Part shown: positions 27,183-35,879 of the stretch, in pieces
How positions within the stretch are numbered: the first letter of the stretch is position 1
Layout of the letters: each line of letters starts with the position of its first letter
Assembly (NCBI RefSeq): GCF_002343915.1
Contig: NZ_NETK01000001.1
Span: 186,001-250,000, forward strand
Direction: 5' to 3'
DNA: 64,000 bases
Source of the DNA: Nannocystis exedens
Lineage (GTDB): Bacteria > Myxococcota_A > Polyangia > Nannocystales > Nannocystaceae
Position numbers and translations under genes: made by a program
The notes under the pieces: model-generated
Told to the model about the DNA's origin: nothing
The model's input: only the letters and a program-made list of their open reading frames with translations
Databases searched by the model: none

Positions 27183-27516
27183 CATGTCTGCTCGGACATG
27201 TTCCTCTCGACATGCTCCGGCGCGCCCCCGACCGGCGATCCCCCCGCGTGCTCCGCTCACCCGGGCGCGTCCGAGCATGTTCGTTCGGACATGTTCCTTT
27301 CGACATGCTCGGAAGCGGCCCCGATCCGCGCGCCGTCGGCGGGATCCGCCCCGCGGCTCGCCGCCCGCGGCCCTCGCCCGGGCGCGTCGGCATCCAGCCA
27401 CCCGGACATGTCCGTTTCCCCATGTCCTGAAGCCCCTCTCACCGTCGGGCCCGCCCCTCCGCGCGCGTCCGCAGCGCCGTGGGATGCCCCTTCGGACATG
27501 GCTTTTTCATCATGTC
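27183..27516. repeat. Largest CATGTC inverted-repeat cluster
   Basis: Four units lie in the 406-base gap between gmhB and hldE: 27183-27220 (three CATGTC/GACATG boxes), 27271-27314 (11-bp arms TCCGAGCATGT / ACATGCTCGGA around an inner GGACATGTTCC), 27403-27431 (GGACATG / CATGTCC) and 27495-27516 (GACATG / CATGTC with a T-rich loop). Between the units only GC-rich, unbiased sequence is seen. The gap breaks an otherwise overlapping operon, so these may terminate, attenuate or process the transcript. Confidence 0.65.
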
Positions 27517-27547
27517 GTGAAGTTCACCTCGACCCGGAGCGACCGCG

Positions 27548-29014
27548 ATGACCCACGTCTTGCTCCCCTGGCTCGACGCCTTCGCCGACCTGCGGACCCT
27601 CGTGGTCGGCGAGGCCATGCTCGACGCCTACCTCGACGGCCACAGCGAGCGGCTGTGCCGCGAGGCGCCGGTGCCCGTCGTCGACGTCGACGCGCGCCGC
27701 GACGTCCCCGGGGGCGGCGCCAACACGGCCGTCAACGTCGCCGCGCTGGGGGCCCGGGTCACCTTCCTCTCGGTCGTGGGCGCCGACGACGAGGCCGACC
27801 GCCTCGCGCGCGCGCTGGTCGGCCTCGGCGTCGCCGATCACGGCCTCGTGCGCGCCGAGGGCCGCCGCACCCTCGTCAAGCAGCGCGTCCTCGCCGGCGG
27901 CCAGATCCTCCTGCGCCTCGACGCCGGCAGCCGCGACGACCTCGACCCCGCCACGGAGCAGCGCCTGCGCGAGCGCCTGCGGGCCGCCTGGTGCGACGTC
28001 GACGCCGTCATCGTCTCCGACTACGGCTACGGCGTCCTCACCGACGGCGTGATCGACGAGATCGCCGCCCTCCAGGCCGCGGACGAGCGCGTGCTGGTCG
28101 CCGACGCCAAGGACCTGCGCCGGCTCGCGCGCGCCCGCCCGACCGCCGTCAAGCCCAACTACGTCGAGGCCGCGCGCCTGCTCGGCCTCACCAACGGCCA
28201 CGGCGACGGCCGCGTCGAGCAGATCGCCGCCCACGAGGCCGAGCTCCTGCAGATCACCGGCGCGCGCGTGGCCGCGGTCACCCTCGACAGCGCCGGCGCC
28301 CTGGTCTTCGAGACAGGTCAGCCCGCCTACCGCACCTACGCCCGCCCCTCCTCCGACGCCAACGCCACCGGCGCCGGCGACACCTTCGTCGGCGCCCTCG
28401 CCCTCGCCCTCGCCGCCGGCGCCCCGACCCACGCCTGCGCCGACCTGGCCTCGGCCGCCGCCACCCTGGTCGTCGCGCGCGACGGCACCACCGCCTGCAC
28501 CGCCGCCGAGCTGCGGGTCCACCTCGCCTCGCAGGACAAGCTGCTCGGCGACGACAACCTCGCCCTGCTCGCCGACTGCCTGCACCGGGCCGGCAAGCGG
28601 CTGGTGTTCACCAACGGCTGCTTCGACATCCTCCACCGCGGTCACATCACCTGCCTCAGCCGGGCCAAGGCGCTGGGCGACGTCCTGATCGTCGGCCTCA
28701 ATTCCGACGCCAGCGTCCGCCGGCTCAAGGGCGCCACCCGCCCGATCCACTGCGCCGCCGATCGGGCCCAGGTGCTCGCCGCCCTGTCGTGCGTCGATCA
28801 CATCGTCGAGTTCGCCGAGGACACCCCGACCCGCCTCATCGAGCTCGCGCGGCCCGACGTCTACGTCAAGGGCGGCGACTACAGCCTCGACAAGCTGCCC
28901 GAGGCCCCGCTCGTGTCCAGCCTCGGCGGCGAGGTCTGCTTCATGCCTTACCTCGACGACTTCAGCACCACCGGGATCCTCGCGCGGATCGGCGCCGAAC
29001 GGGGCCACGGATGA
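27548..29014 (+). CDS. hldE: Bifunctional heptose kinase/adenylyltransferase
   Basis: 488 residues. Residues 1-320 form a PfkB-type kinase (GGGANTAVNVAALGA and the anion hole and base in NATGAGDTF). Residues about 345-488 form a nucleotidyltransferase with TNGCFDILHRGH, RRLKGATRP and VKGGDYS. Known HldE (RfaE) reactions: 1-phosphorylation of heptose 7-phosphate, then AMP transfer to heptose 1-phosphate to give ADP-D,D-heptose. Full length. Its last four bases overlap the following GT9 gene. No separate HldD epimerase is present in the window. Confidence 0.94.
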   Translation: MTHVLLPWLDAFADLRTLVVGEAMLDAYLDGHSERLCREAPVPVVDVDARRDVPGGGANTAVNVAALGARVTFLSVVGADDEADRLARALVGLGVADHGLVRAEGRRTLVKQRVLAGGQILLRLDAGSRDDLDPATEQRLRERLRAAWCDVDAVIVSDYGYGVLTDGVIDEIAALQAADERVLVADAKDLRRLARARPTAVKPNYVEAARLLGLTNGHGDGRVEQIAAHEAELLQITGARVAAVTLDSAGALVFETGQPAYRTYARPSSDANATGAGDTFVGALALALAAGAPTHACADLASAAATLVVARDGTTACTAAELRVHLASQDKLLGDDNLALLADCLHRAGKRLVFTNGCFDILHRGHITCLSRAKALGDVLIVGLNSDASVRRLKGATRPIHCAADRAQVLAALSCVDHIVEFAEDTPTRLIELARPDVYVKGGDYSLDKLPEAPLVSSLGGEVCFMPYLDDFSTTGILARIGAERGHG

Positions 29015-30117
29015 GCTGGTCGTCCGCCCGCCGCGTCCTGTGCGTCCGCCTCGACACCCTCGGCGACGTGCTCATGACCACCCCGGCCCTGCGCGCGATC
29101 AAGGAGGGCCACCCGCAGCGGCACGTCACCCTGCTCACCTCGAGCCCCGGCGCGGTCGTCGGCCGCCTCGTGCCCGAGGTCGACGACGTCTGGACCTACG
29201 ACGCCCCGTGGCTCAAGGCCAGCCCCGCGCGCGGCGACGCCAGCCTCGATCGCGCCGTCGTCGACCGCCTCCGCGCCGGCTGCTTCGACGCCGCCGTCGT
29301 GTTCACCGTCTACAGCCAGAACCCGCTCCCCGCCGCGCTCCTCGCCTACTTCGCCGACATCCCGCTGCGCCTGGCCCACTGCCGCGAGAACCCCTATCAG
29401 CTCCTCACCCACTGGGTGCCCGAGACCGAGCCCGAGCGCGGCGTGCGGCACGAGGTCACCCGTCAGCTCGATCTCGCCGCCGCCGTCGGCCTCCGGCCCT
29501 CGCACGATCGGCTGTCTCTCCAGCCATGTCCCGAAGACCACCTCACCGCCGAGGCCGAGCTCCGCCGCCTGCGCCTCGGTCGGCGCTGGGCCGTCGTCCA
29601 CGCCGGCGCCACCGCCAGCTCGCGCCGCTACTCCCCGGCCGCCTTCGCCGTGGTCGCCCGCGCCCTCGTGCGCGACCACGGCGTCGACCTCGTGTTCACC
29701 GGCGCCGCCGACGAGGCCGCGCTGGTCGAGCAGATCCGCGACGCCGCCGGCGTCCGCACCCACAGCCTCGCCGGCCGCCTCTCGCTCGGCGCGCTCGCGG
29801 CCGTGATCGGCCGGGCCGGCCTGCTGATCAGCAACAACACCGGCCCCGCCCACGTCGCCGCCGCCATGGGCACCCCCGTCGTCGACCTCTACGCCCTCAC
29901 CAACCCGCAGCACACCCCCTGGGCCGTCCCCTCGCGGGTCTTGAACCACCCGGTCCCGTGCGCCCCCTGCTACCGATCGATCTGCCCCGAAGGCCATCAC
30001 CTGTGCCTGCGCGGCGTCCCCCCCGCCGCCGTGGTCGCCGCCGCCCTCGAGCTGCTGCAACCCGGCGCCCGCGAGGCCGCCACCACCGCCGGCCCGTGCC
30101 CCCTCGCCCTCTCGTGA
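29011..30117 (+). CDS. ADP-heptose:LPS heptosyltransferase-like (GT9)
   Basis: 368 residues. VLCVRLDTLGDVLMTTPALRAIKEGHP is the canonical GT9 N-terminus. The C-terminal half has VVHAGATASSRRYSP, FTGAADEA, SLAGRLSLGALAAVIGRAGLLISNNTGPAHVAA and TPQ-like TNPQHTPW, and ends with PCAPCYRSICPEGHHLC, a Cys/His cluster common in this subgroup. Full length. ATG overlaps the hldE stop (ATGA), so it is co-translated with the donor-synthesis enzyme. Cytoplasmic face of the inner membrane. Confidence 0.92.
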   Translation: MSWSSARRVLCVRLDTLGDVLMTTPALRAIKEGHPQRHVTLLTSSPGAVVGRLVPEVDDVWTYDAPWLKASPARGDASLDRAVVDRLRAGCFDAAVVFTVYSQNPLPAALLAYFADIPLRLAHCRENPYQLLTHWVPETEPERGVRHEVTRQLDLAAAVGLRPSHDRLSLQPCPEDHLTAEAELRRLRLGRRWAVVHAGATASSRRYSPAAFAVVARALVRDHGVDLVFTGAADEAALVEQIRDAAGVRTHSLAGRLSLGALAAVIGRAGLLISNNTGPAHVAAAMGTPVVDLYALTNPQHTPWAVPSRVLNHPVPCAPCYRSICPEGHHLCLRGVPPAAVVAAALELLQPGAREAATTAGPCPLALS

Positions 30118-30190
30118 CGTCGTCGTCCTCGCAGCCTCATCCCCACCGGTCCGAGCGAGCCTCCCGACGGCCGCGGCGAGATGCTCCTCT

Positions 30191-30291
30191 CGCAATGTCA
30201 TGACCCCGCTCGTTTGAGCGTCCTCCTCGGGCCCCGCCCCTCGCAATCTCATGACCCCACCTGCCCGAGCCCCACGCAATGACATGACCCT
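30191..30291 (+). repeat. Three spaced copies of a 17-bp direct repeat
   Basis: CGCAATGTCATGACCCC at 30191, CGCAATCTCATGACCCC at 30242 and CGCAATGACATGACCCT at 30275, spaced 51 and 33 bases apart, with only the two-base centre changing. They lie between two GT9 genes and run into the start of the second. They could be operator sites or relics of a duplicated start region, since each contains an ATG. Confidence 0.5.
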
Positions 30292-31438
30292 CGCCGACGT
30301 CCCCATCGTTCGCACGCGCTCCGATCGCGGCCACGCGCCGCCCGCCACCCGCGAGTCGGCCCGCGATCGCGCCTGCACCGTCGACTGGTCGCGGGTCCGA
30401 CGGGTCCTCGTCGTCCGGCTCGACAACCTCGGCGACGTCATCCTCACCGGCCCGGCCCTGCGCGCGCTCAAGGCCCATCTCCCGCACCTCCACCTCACCC
30501 TGCTCGCCAGCCCCGGCGGCGCCCCGGCGGCCGCGCTGCTGCCGTGGGTCGACGACGTCGCGCCGTGCCGCGCCTTGTGGCAGGATCTGGGCCGCCTCGC
30601 CTTCGATCCCGCGCGGGAGCGCGAGCTCATCGCCAGCCTGCGGCGCGGCGCGTACGACCTCGCCCTCATCCTCACCAGCTTCAGCCAGACCCCGCACCCG
30701 GCCGCCCTCGCGTGCGCGCTGGCCGGGATCCCGGCGCGGATCGGCGAGTCGCGCGAGCGCGGTCGGGCCCTCACCGTCGCCCTGCCGCACGCCGACGACG
30801 GCCTGCACCAGTGCGAGCGCAACCTGCAGCTCGTCGAGCGCCTCGGCGTGCCGGTCGTCGATCGCCGGCTCGAGATCCGCCTCCCGCGCGCCGCCTGGAG
30901 CGCCGCCGAGGCCCGCCTGGCCGCGCACCGCGTCCGCGGCGACTACCTCGTGTGGAACCCGTTCGCCAGCTGCGCCGCGCGCACCTACGACCCCTTGCGC
31001 CACGCCCTCGCCGCCCGTGCCCTGGCCGAGTACGCCGACCTGCGCCTGCTCGTCTGCGGGGCCGCCCGCGACCGCGACCGCGCCCGCGAGCTCGTCCCCC
31101 TGCTCGGCCCGCGCGCCCTCGACCTGGTCGGAGAGACAGACCTGCCCGAGTTCGCCGCCCTCCTCGCCGGCGCCCGCCTCGTGCTCACCAACAACACCGC
31201 CGCCCTCCACCTCGCCGACGCCCTCGCCGTGCCCCAGCTCGTCACCTACGCCGGCACCGACCGCGACAGCCAGTGGATGCCCCGCGCCTCGCCCCACCGC
31301 CTCCTCCGCCGCCCCACCGCCTGCACCCCCTGCTATCGCTTCGCCTGCCCGACCGAGCACGAGTGTCTGGCCCTGGCCCCCGCCGAGGTGCTCGCCGCCG
31401 GCCTCTCGCTGCTCGCCGAGACCGCAGCGCACGGCTGA
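30251..31438 (+). CDS. Heptosyltransferase-like glycosyltransferase (GT9)
   Basis: About 384-395 residues. The GT9 core begins near residue 50: RVLVVRLDNLGDVILTGPALRALKAHLP. Donor side: WNPFASCAARTYDP, LVLTNNTAALHLADALAVP and a closing CTPCYRFACPTEHECL cluster like its neighbour. The first 45 residues are weakly conserved-looking and overlap the direct repeats, so the true start may be ATG 30284 or later. Paralogue of the 29011 gene, and probably adds a following heptose. Separated from it by 133 bases. Confidence 0.88.
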   Translation: MTPPARAPRNDMTLADVPIVRTRSDRGHAPPATRESARDRACTVDWSRVRRVLVVRLDNLGDVILTGPALRALKAHLPHLHLTLLASPGGAPAAALLPWVDDVAPCRALWQDLGRLAFDPARERELIASLRRGAYDLALILTSFSQTPHPAALACALAGIPARIGESRERGRALTVALPHADDGLHQCERNLQLVERLGVPVVDRRLEIRLPRAAWSAAEARLAAHRVRGDYLVWNPFASCAARTYDPLRHALAARALAEYADLRLLVCGAARDRDRARELVPLLGPRALDLVGETDLPEFAALLAGARLVLTNNTAALHLADALAVPQLVTYAGTDRDSQWMPRASPHRLLRRPTACTPCYRFACPTEHECLALAPAEVLAAGLSLLAETAAHG

Positions 31439-31773
31439 CGCGAGTCCGCCGCGCTTCCGGCGAGTTCACCGGCCGAGCAGGCCCGACCGACTGCGAGCAC
31501 CCTCGCGCCGAATCGCCGGAGTCCGTCCGCGTGCAGCGCACGAAGCACCGAATTTGCGGCTGAGACCGTCCGCCCTGCGAAGGCACCGCGATCGCTCCGC
31601 GCCGCCGCAAATCGCAGCGCAACGTGCGCGATCGCCTGCGCCGCCATTGCGGGCGCAAACGGGACCTCGAGCAGAGCGGCCCGCACGACCCGCTACGCCG
31701 CGTCTGCGGCGATTAGTGGGAACCGCGGCGCAGGCAACTGCCAATACACTCTTTCACGGGAGGGAACACTCGA
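31439..31773. other. Gene-free stretch before the acidic ORF
   Basis: No ORF has coding bias. It contains the inverted repeat ATTTGCGGC (31552) / GCCGCAAAT (31604) with a 43-base spacer, and is more AT-rich towards 31740, where the promoter of the small ORF is expected (CCAATACACT just upstream of its ribosome site). Confidence 0.35.
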
Positions 31774-31956
31774 ATGCATCCTCAACGAGTCGAAGCCCGA
31801 TCGGAACGGCACGACGGCCAGGCCGAAGCGCCGTGGAGCAACCTCAGCGACGAAGACTTTCTCCTCGCCGCCGAAGCCAGCCTCGAAGCGCTGTGCGAGG
31901 AGGAAGAGGAGGAAGAAGAGCTGTCTTCGGACGACATCGAAGCGCTCGAGCACTAG
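31774..31956 (+). CDS. 60-residue acidic peptide of unknown function
   Basis: Strong GGGAGGGA ribosome site nine bases before ATG. The peptide has a polar N-terminus (HPQRVEARSERHDGQ), then LSDEDFLLAAEASLEALC, a run of eight Glu and a closing LSSDDIEALEH. One Cys near residue 41. Codon use (GAA, GAG runs) is less GC-biased than its neighbours. The LSDEDF-LLAA helix resembles leader peptides of ribosomally made peptides, but no core or modifying enzyme is visible. Expressed small protein, antitoxin-like or secreted peptide are all open. Confidence 0.55.
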   Translation: MHPQRVEARSERHDGQAEAPWSNLSDEDFLLAAEASLEALCEEEEEEEELSSDDIEALEH

Positions 31957-32094
31957 GCCGAGCGAACCCGGCGCGCCCGGCAGTACGAGGCTTTTGCATT
32001 GGACAGTCGGGCCTGCACGCTTCGTCGCGGTCGATCCCATCGATGGCGTCGAGAGCAGCGCGCCTCCGGGAGCAGCGACCACGGCCGTCGATTC

Positions 32095-32691
32095 CTACCG
32101 GCCCCGAAGGCGCGCCCACAAGCTCGGCTTCCTCCAGCGTCCCCGCGGCGCGTCGGGAGCGACGCCGAGCGCCTCGCACAGCCGCCACAGCGGCCACGTG
32201 GACGACGGGTGCAGCAGGTCCAGCACCGCGCTGGGGTCCCCCGCGCGCCTCGCTGCCTCGAAGCGGGTTACGTCCTCGGCGGAAATCTCGTCGAGGAGCA
32301 TGTCGGGCCAGGTGTCGCTGTCGGGGGAGGTCGATGCCTCGTCGAAGAAGAAGGCCCGCTCCCACGGCTGCACCGCTCCCTCGACGTGAAGCCAACCGCC
32401 CTCGTCTCGCGAGTAGACCAGCCGGCGAGCACGGACGCCCCGCTCGAACGCGTGAAGCTCGTACACGTCCGCGTTCGTCTGCGCCGCGAACGCCAGGCCA
32501 CTCGCGGACAGCGCGCCCGAGAGCGCCTGGGCGATTTGCACCGCGGCCTCGGGCCCGCCTCGCAGCGCGAAATCGATGAGCACCCACGCCGGGACGTCCG
32601 TGGCGAGCGGCTCCACGCCCTGCTTGCGTGCCAGGTCCCAGAAGTCGCTGCGTCCCTGCGTCTCGAGGAGGGCGCCCACCCAGGTGCTCAT
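32095..32691 (-). CDS. Hypothetical protein downstream of an ABC transporter
   Basis: 198 residues, not recognised. No signal peptide, no membrane segment. Features: a Trp-rich opening (MSTWVGALLE), a central NADVYELHAFERGVRARRLVYSRDEGGWLHVEGAVQPWE that reads as antiparallel strands, and a basic C-terminus (GRWRKPSLWARLRGR). It follows the ABC transporter stop by 87 bases on the same strand, so may be co-transcribed. An accessory, immunity or sensor role is possible but not shown. Confidence 0.7.
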   Translation of the reverse strand: MSTWVGALLETQGRSDFWDLARKQGVEPLATDVPAWVLIDFALRGGPEAAVQIAQALSGALSASGLAFAAQTNADVYELHAFERGVRARRLVYSRDEGGWLHVEGAVQPWERAFFFDEASTSPDSDTWPDMLLDEISAEDVTRFEAARRAGDPSAVLDLLHPSSTWPLWRLCEALGVAPDAPRGRWRKPSLWARLRGR

Positions 32692-32778
32692 CAGGCCGGT
32701 ATACCGCAGGAGCGGCGGCGCGGCGCAGGATGACCCTGGAGTCTCCGGGTCGTCGTCGCAAGCGAATCGACCGCCGCC

Positions 32779-34608
32779 TCACACCCGCTCGCAGGCCACG
32801 TGCGGTCGCTCGTCCGGCACCGCGAACAGCGGCCGCTCGCGCGGCACCTGCGACGGCGCCAGCTCGTGCACCGCCCCTTCCTCGACGAACAGCACCCGGT
32901 CGAACAGCGACAGCAGGCTCCAGCGGTGGCACGCCGCCAGCACTGTCGCGTCGGGCAACGTCTGGAAGATGGCAGCCAGCACCTCGCGCTCGGTCGGCGG
33001 ATCGAGCGCCGCGGTCGGCTCGTCGAGCAGCAACAAATCACGCGAGTGCGCGCGGAGCAGCCCGCGGGCCAGCGCGATCCGCTGGCGCTCGCCGCCCGAC
33101 AGGTTGAGTCCGCTCTGGGCCAGGTGTGTGTCCCAGCCTGCGGGCAGCTTGGCGATCACCGGGGCCAGCCTGGCCAGGCGGATCACCTGCGCCAGCACCT
33201 CTTCCGGCACGGCCTCGCCGAGCGTCACGTTGTAGCGCAGCGTCTCCGAGAAGATCTGCGGCTCTTGCGGGATCAGCAGCGTGCGCTGGGACAGCGCCTC
33301 GAACGAGCTGCGGCGGCCGTCGAACGACACCTCGCCGGTCTCCGGGCGGAGCATCCCGGCCAGCAGTTTGAGCAGCGTCGACTTGCCGCCGCCGCTCGTG
33401 CCGACCACCGCGATCTTCTCCCCGCGGCGGATCGTCAGCGCCCCGCAGCGGAGCGCCCGCACGTCGCCCGAGTAGCTGAACGCCAGCTCGCCGAGCCCCA
33501 GCTCGTGCCAGCGCGGCCCCGTCGCCTGCCGCGGGGTCGCCTCCGGCGACCCGTGCAGCAATTCGCTCGCGTCCTCGTAGGCCGTGCAGGCCTCGACGAT
33601 GTTGCCGTAGTAGGCCGAAAAGGAGCTGATCGCGCCGAAGATCTTGTCGAGGTAGTTGATCAGCACGTAGACCTGCGCCACGTCGAGCGCGGTGCCGTGC
33701 AGGCCGGCGCCGTGGAAGTACCACAACAGCGACGTCGCCATCACCAGCGCGTAGCCGCAGCTCACCGCCGCCCACTTGAGCTCGGCGAAGCGCGACACCC
33801 GGCGCACCAGCTCGCCGCCCTCGGCCCGCTGGCGCCCGAGGTCGGCGCAGGCCAGCGCCTCGAGGCTCAGCGTCTTCACCGTGACCATGTTGGTCAGGTA
33901 ATCGACGCACACCCGCCCGATCTTGTTGTCGAATTGATTGACCAGGCGGATGTTTTCGACCATGCGGCGGTTGAAGTACATCATCGCCGCGATGGTGATC
34001 GCGCCCATCACCACCACGTTCGCGGCCACGCGGACGTCGAACGCCCACAGGGCCACGCTGGCGAGCACCACCTTGACGCTGCCCTCCAGCACCTGCCACG
34101 AATACTGGCCGACCACGTTGCCGACGGCGAGGGCCGAGCGATTGAGCTTGGCCAGGTTCTCGCCGGTGTGGCGCTCGACGTGCCAGTGCAGCCCATAACC
34201 GAGCAGCGCCTGGAACACCCGCGTCATCGTCGTCATGCGCGCCTGGTAGGCCACGCCGCTCTGCAGGTAGCGCCCGAGGTGGTGCAGCAAAATGTTGGCG
34301 AACCGCAGCCCGAGGTAGGCGGCGATCCCGAGCATCGCCCCCTCGTAGGCCACCTGCGTGAAGCCGTGCTCGACGAACACCCCGACCGTGTAGCCGATGG
34401 CCCACGGCACCAGCAGCTCGGCCGTGTTCGCGGCGATGAACAGGACCACGAACGCCCAGAACCGCGGGCGGCTGGGGGCGACGGCCGCCCAGGCGGCCCG
34501 CAGCAGCGGCGCCAGCCCGCGTCCCGGCGGACGCGGGAGCCCGGCCTCGTCGCGGGCACCGGCGCCGGCGCACGACGACGGCGAGAGGAGACGAGCGAGT
34601 GCGTGCAT
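32779..34608 (-). CDS. ABC exporter, fused membrane and ATPase domains
   Basis: About 609 residues. The membrane domain (about 45-330) has six hydrophobic segments, e.g. FWAFVVLFIAANTAELLVPW. The ATPase has Walker A GTSGGGKST, Q-loop LIPQEPQIF, signature LSGGERQRI, Walker B DLLLLDEPTAALD and H-loop ACHRWS. A half transporter that should dimerise. There is no N-terminal C39 peptidase domain, so if it exports a peptide it does not cleave the leader itself. Start ATG 34608, with TTG and GTG just upstream also open. Substrate unknown. The acidic ORF at 31774 and the unknown protein at 32095 are neighbours. Confidence 0.9.
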   Translation of the reverse strand: MHALARLLSPSSCAGAGARDEAGLPRPPGRGLAPLLRAAWAAVAPSRPRFWAFVVLFIAANTAELLVPWAIGYTVGVFVEHGFTQVAYEGAMLGIAAYLGLRFANILLHHLGRYLQSGVAYQARMTTMTRVFQALLGYGLHWHVERHTGENLAKLNRSALAVGNVVGQYSWQVLEGSVKVVLASVALWAFDVRVAANVVVMGAITIAAMMYFNRRMVENIRLVNQFDNKIGRVCVDYLTNMVTVKTLSLEALACADLGRQRAEGGELVRRVSRFAELKWAAVSCGYALVMATSLLWYFHGAGLHGTALDVAQVYVLINYLDKIFGAISSFSAYYGNIVEACTAYEDASELLHGSPEATPRQATGPRWHELGLGELAFSYSGDVRALRCGALTIRRGEKIAVVGTSGGGKSTLLKLLAGMLRPETGEVSFDGRRSSFEALSQRTLLIPQEPQIFSETLRYNVTLGEAVPEEVLAQVIRLARLAPVIAKLPAGWDTHLAQSGLNLSGGERQRIALARGLLRAHSRDLLLLDEPTAALDPPTEREVLAAIFQTLPDATVLAACHRWSLLSLFDRVLFVEEGAVHELAPSQVPRERPLFAVPDERPHVACERV

Positions 34609-35357
34609 GATCACCAATCGGCGCCGGCGGACCGGGTCGAGGGGGGCGGCCTAGCCCCGCGGCTCCGCGAGCGCCCGCGGGCCGTGCGTCGTCGCAGCGA
34701 GCGCTCGTGCGAGGATGGAGGTTCTCGGGCTGGGACGGCGCGTCGGCGTGATCATGAGGGATGAACGTCGTTGTCAGTGCGTCGATACGAATGTGTAGAG
34801 GTGCCTCGGCGAGCGGGGACGTCCGCCGACGATTCGCCGCGCCATGGCTGAGCCGGCTGACTATAACAGACGGCCGCCCGCCGCTGCCACCCGCGAATCG
34901 CCACGGCGGGCGCGCCGCCGGCGGAGCGAGCGCCGCGCCGCCCATCGACAATGATCATAGCGAGACCGCGCGAATCGCCGCTCGTCCGCAGCAGGCCGCC
35001 CATCGCTGTCGCTGCCGCGAGCGACCGCCATCCTCGCCGTATCCGCGCCCGCGGACCGTGGATCCGCCCCTCATCCCTGCGATCTCCCGCGCACGGGCTC
35101 GCCGCTCCCCGCTGCGGCCTGGCGCCTGCATTCGCCCGCGATTCGCCGCGGCAGCCGCCCCGGGCGCCGACCCGCCCCGAAGCGCTCGCTGGCCCGAACC
35201 CGACGAACCGCGTCGTATTCGCTCCTACGAACCCGACCGGCGATCTCCGCGGCGGGGGTATTTGCCAGGTCGACCGCTATCCCCGCGAGGATTTAGCCCG
35301 GGACAATGTCCATCCGCCACGAGCAAGGCCGGCAGAGCCGCTCCTCCTGGGTCCTGA
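34609..35357. other. Gene-free region upstream of the ABC exporter
   Basis: About 750 bases with no ORF of normal codon bias. On the minus strand TATGAT at about 34964-34969 and TATAGT at about 34861-34866 could be -10 elements for the exporter, without convincing -35 boxes. GATTCGCCG-type strings occur repeatedly here. Confidence 0.35.
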
Positions 35358-35879
35358 TCTGCAGCTTGCAATATCAAGCCCGGCGATACTTCGTGCTCCG
35401 CGGCAATTTCGCCCTCGCGGCCGGCGATCCGGCTGCAACCGCCGCGCTCGCAGATCGAGGCGAGGTTCGAGGCGCTGGGGCAGACGGCGCTCGAGCCGGC
35501 GCTGCGCGACGGTCACGACATCACCTTCGCCGAGGCCGAGGCGCGGCTGGGGCCCCACCCGCTGCTCAAGCCGAAGCGGCGCTACCGCGAATGCACCTGG
35601 CTCGGCGACACGTTCATCGCTCGCCTCGGCCCCGACGGCGGGAATTGCGAGCACCTCTGGCCGGTCTCGCCGCGGCCCGATCCGTCCCGGCTCGTGGTCC
35701 GCTTCCCCAGCGCCGCCGCCCCCGCCCGCTTCCAGGCCGCCGCCGAGCGGACCCCGCGCGACCCCCTGGAGCTCGCCGCCTGCATCCTGTCCAACTTCGC
35801 CGCCGGCACCGCCGCGCCGGCGCACACCGCCCCGGCCCCGCACGCGCTGTCGGACCACCCCGAGCCCCCTTCGCGCTAG
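35358..35879 (+). pseudogene. Start-less ORF ending at the insertion sequence
   Basis: Open from the stop at 35355 to TAG at 35877-35879. No ATG or GTG precedes the well-biased part, which begins near 35430 and reads IEARFEALGQTALEPALRDG, then RRYRECTWLGDTFIARLG and PLELAACILSNFAAG. Not recognised. It looks like the 3' part of a gene whose 5' end is lost or in another frame. The insertion sequence entered exactly in its stop codon, which stays intact because both ends supply G after TA. Confidence 0.45.

Noticed and set aside
32779..34608. Bacteriocin-processing ABC transporter
   Set aside because: No C39 peptidase domain at the N-terminus, so only a general exporter call is supported.
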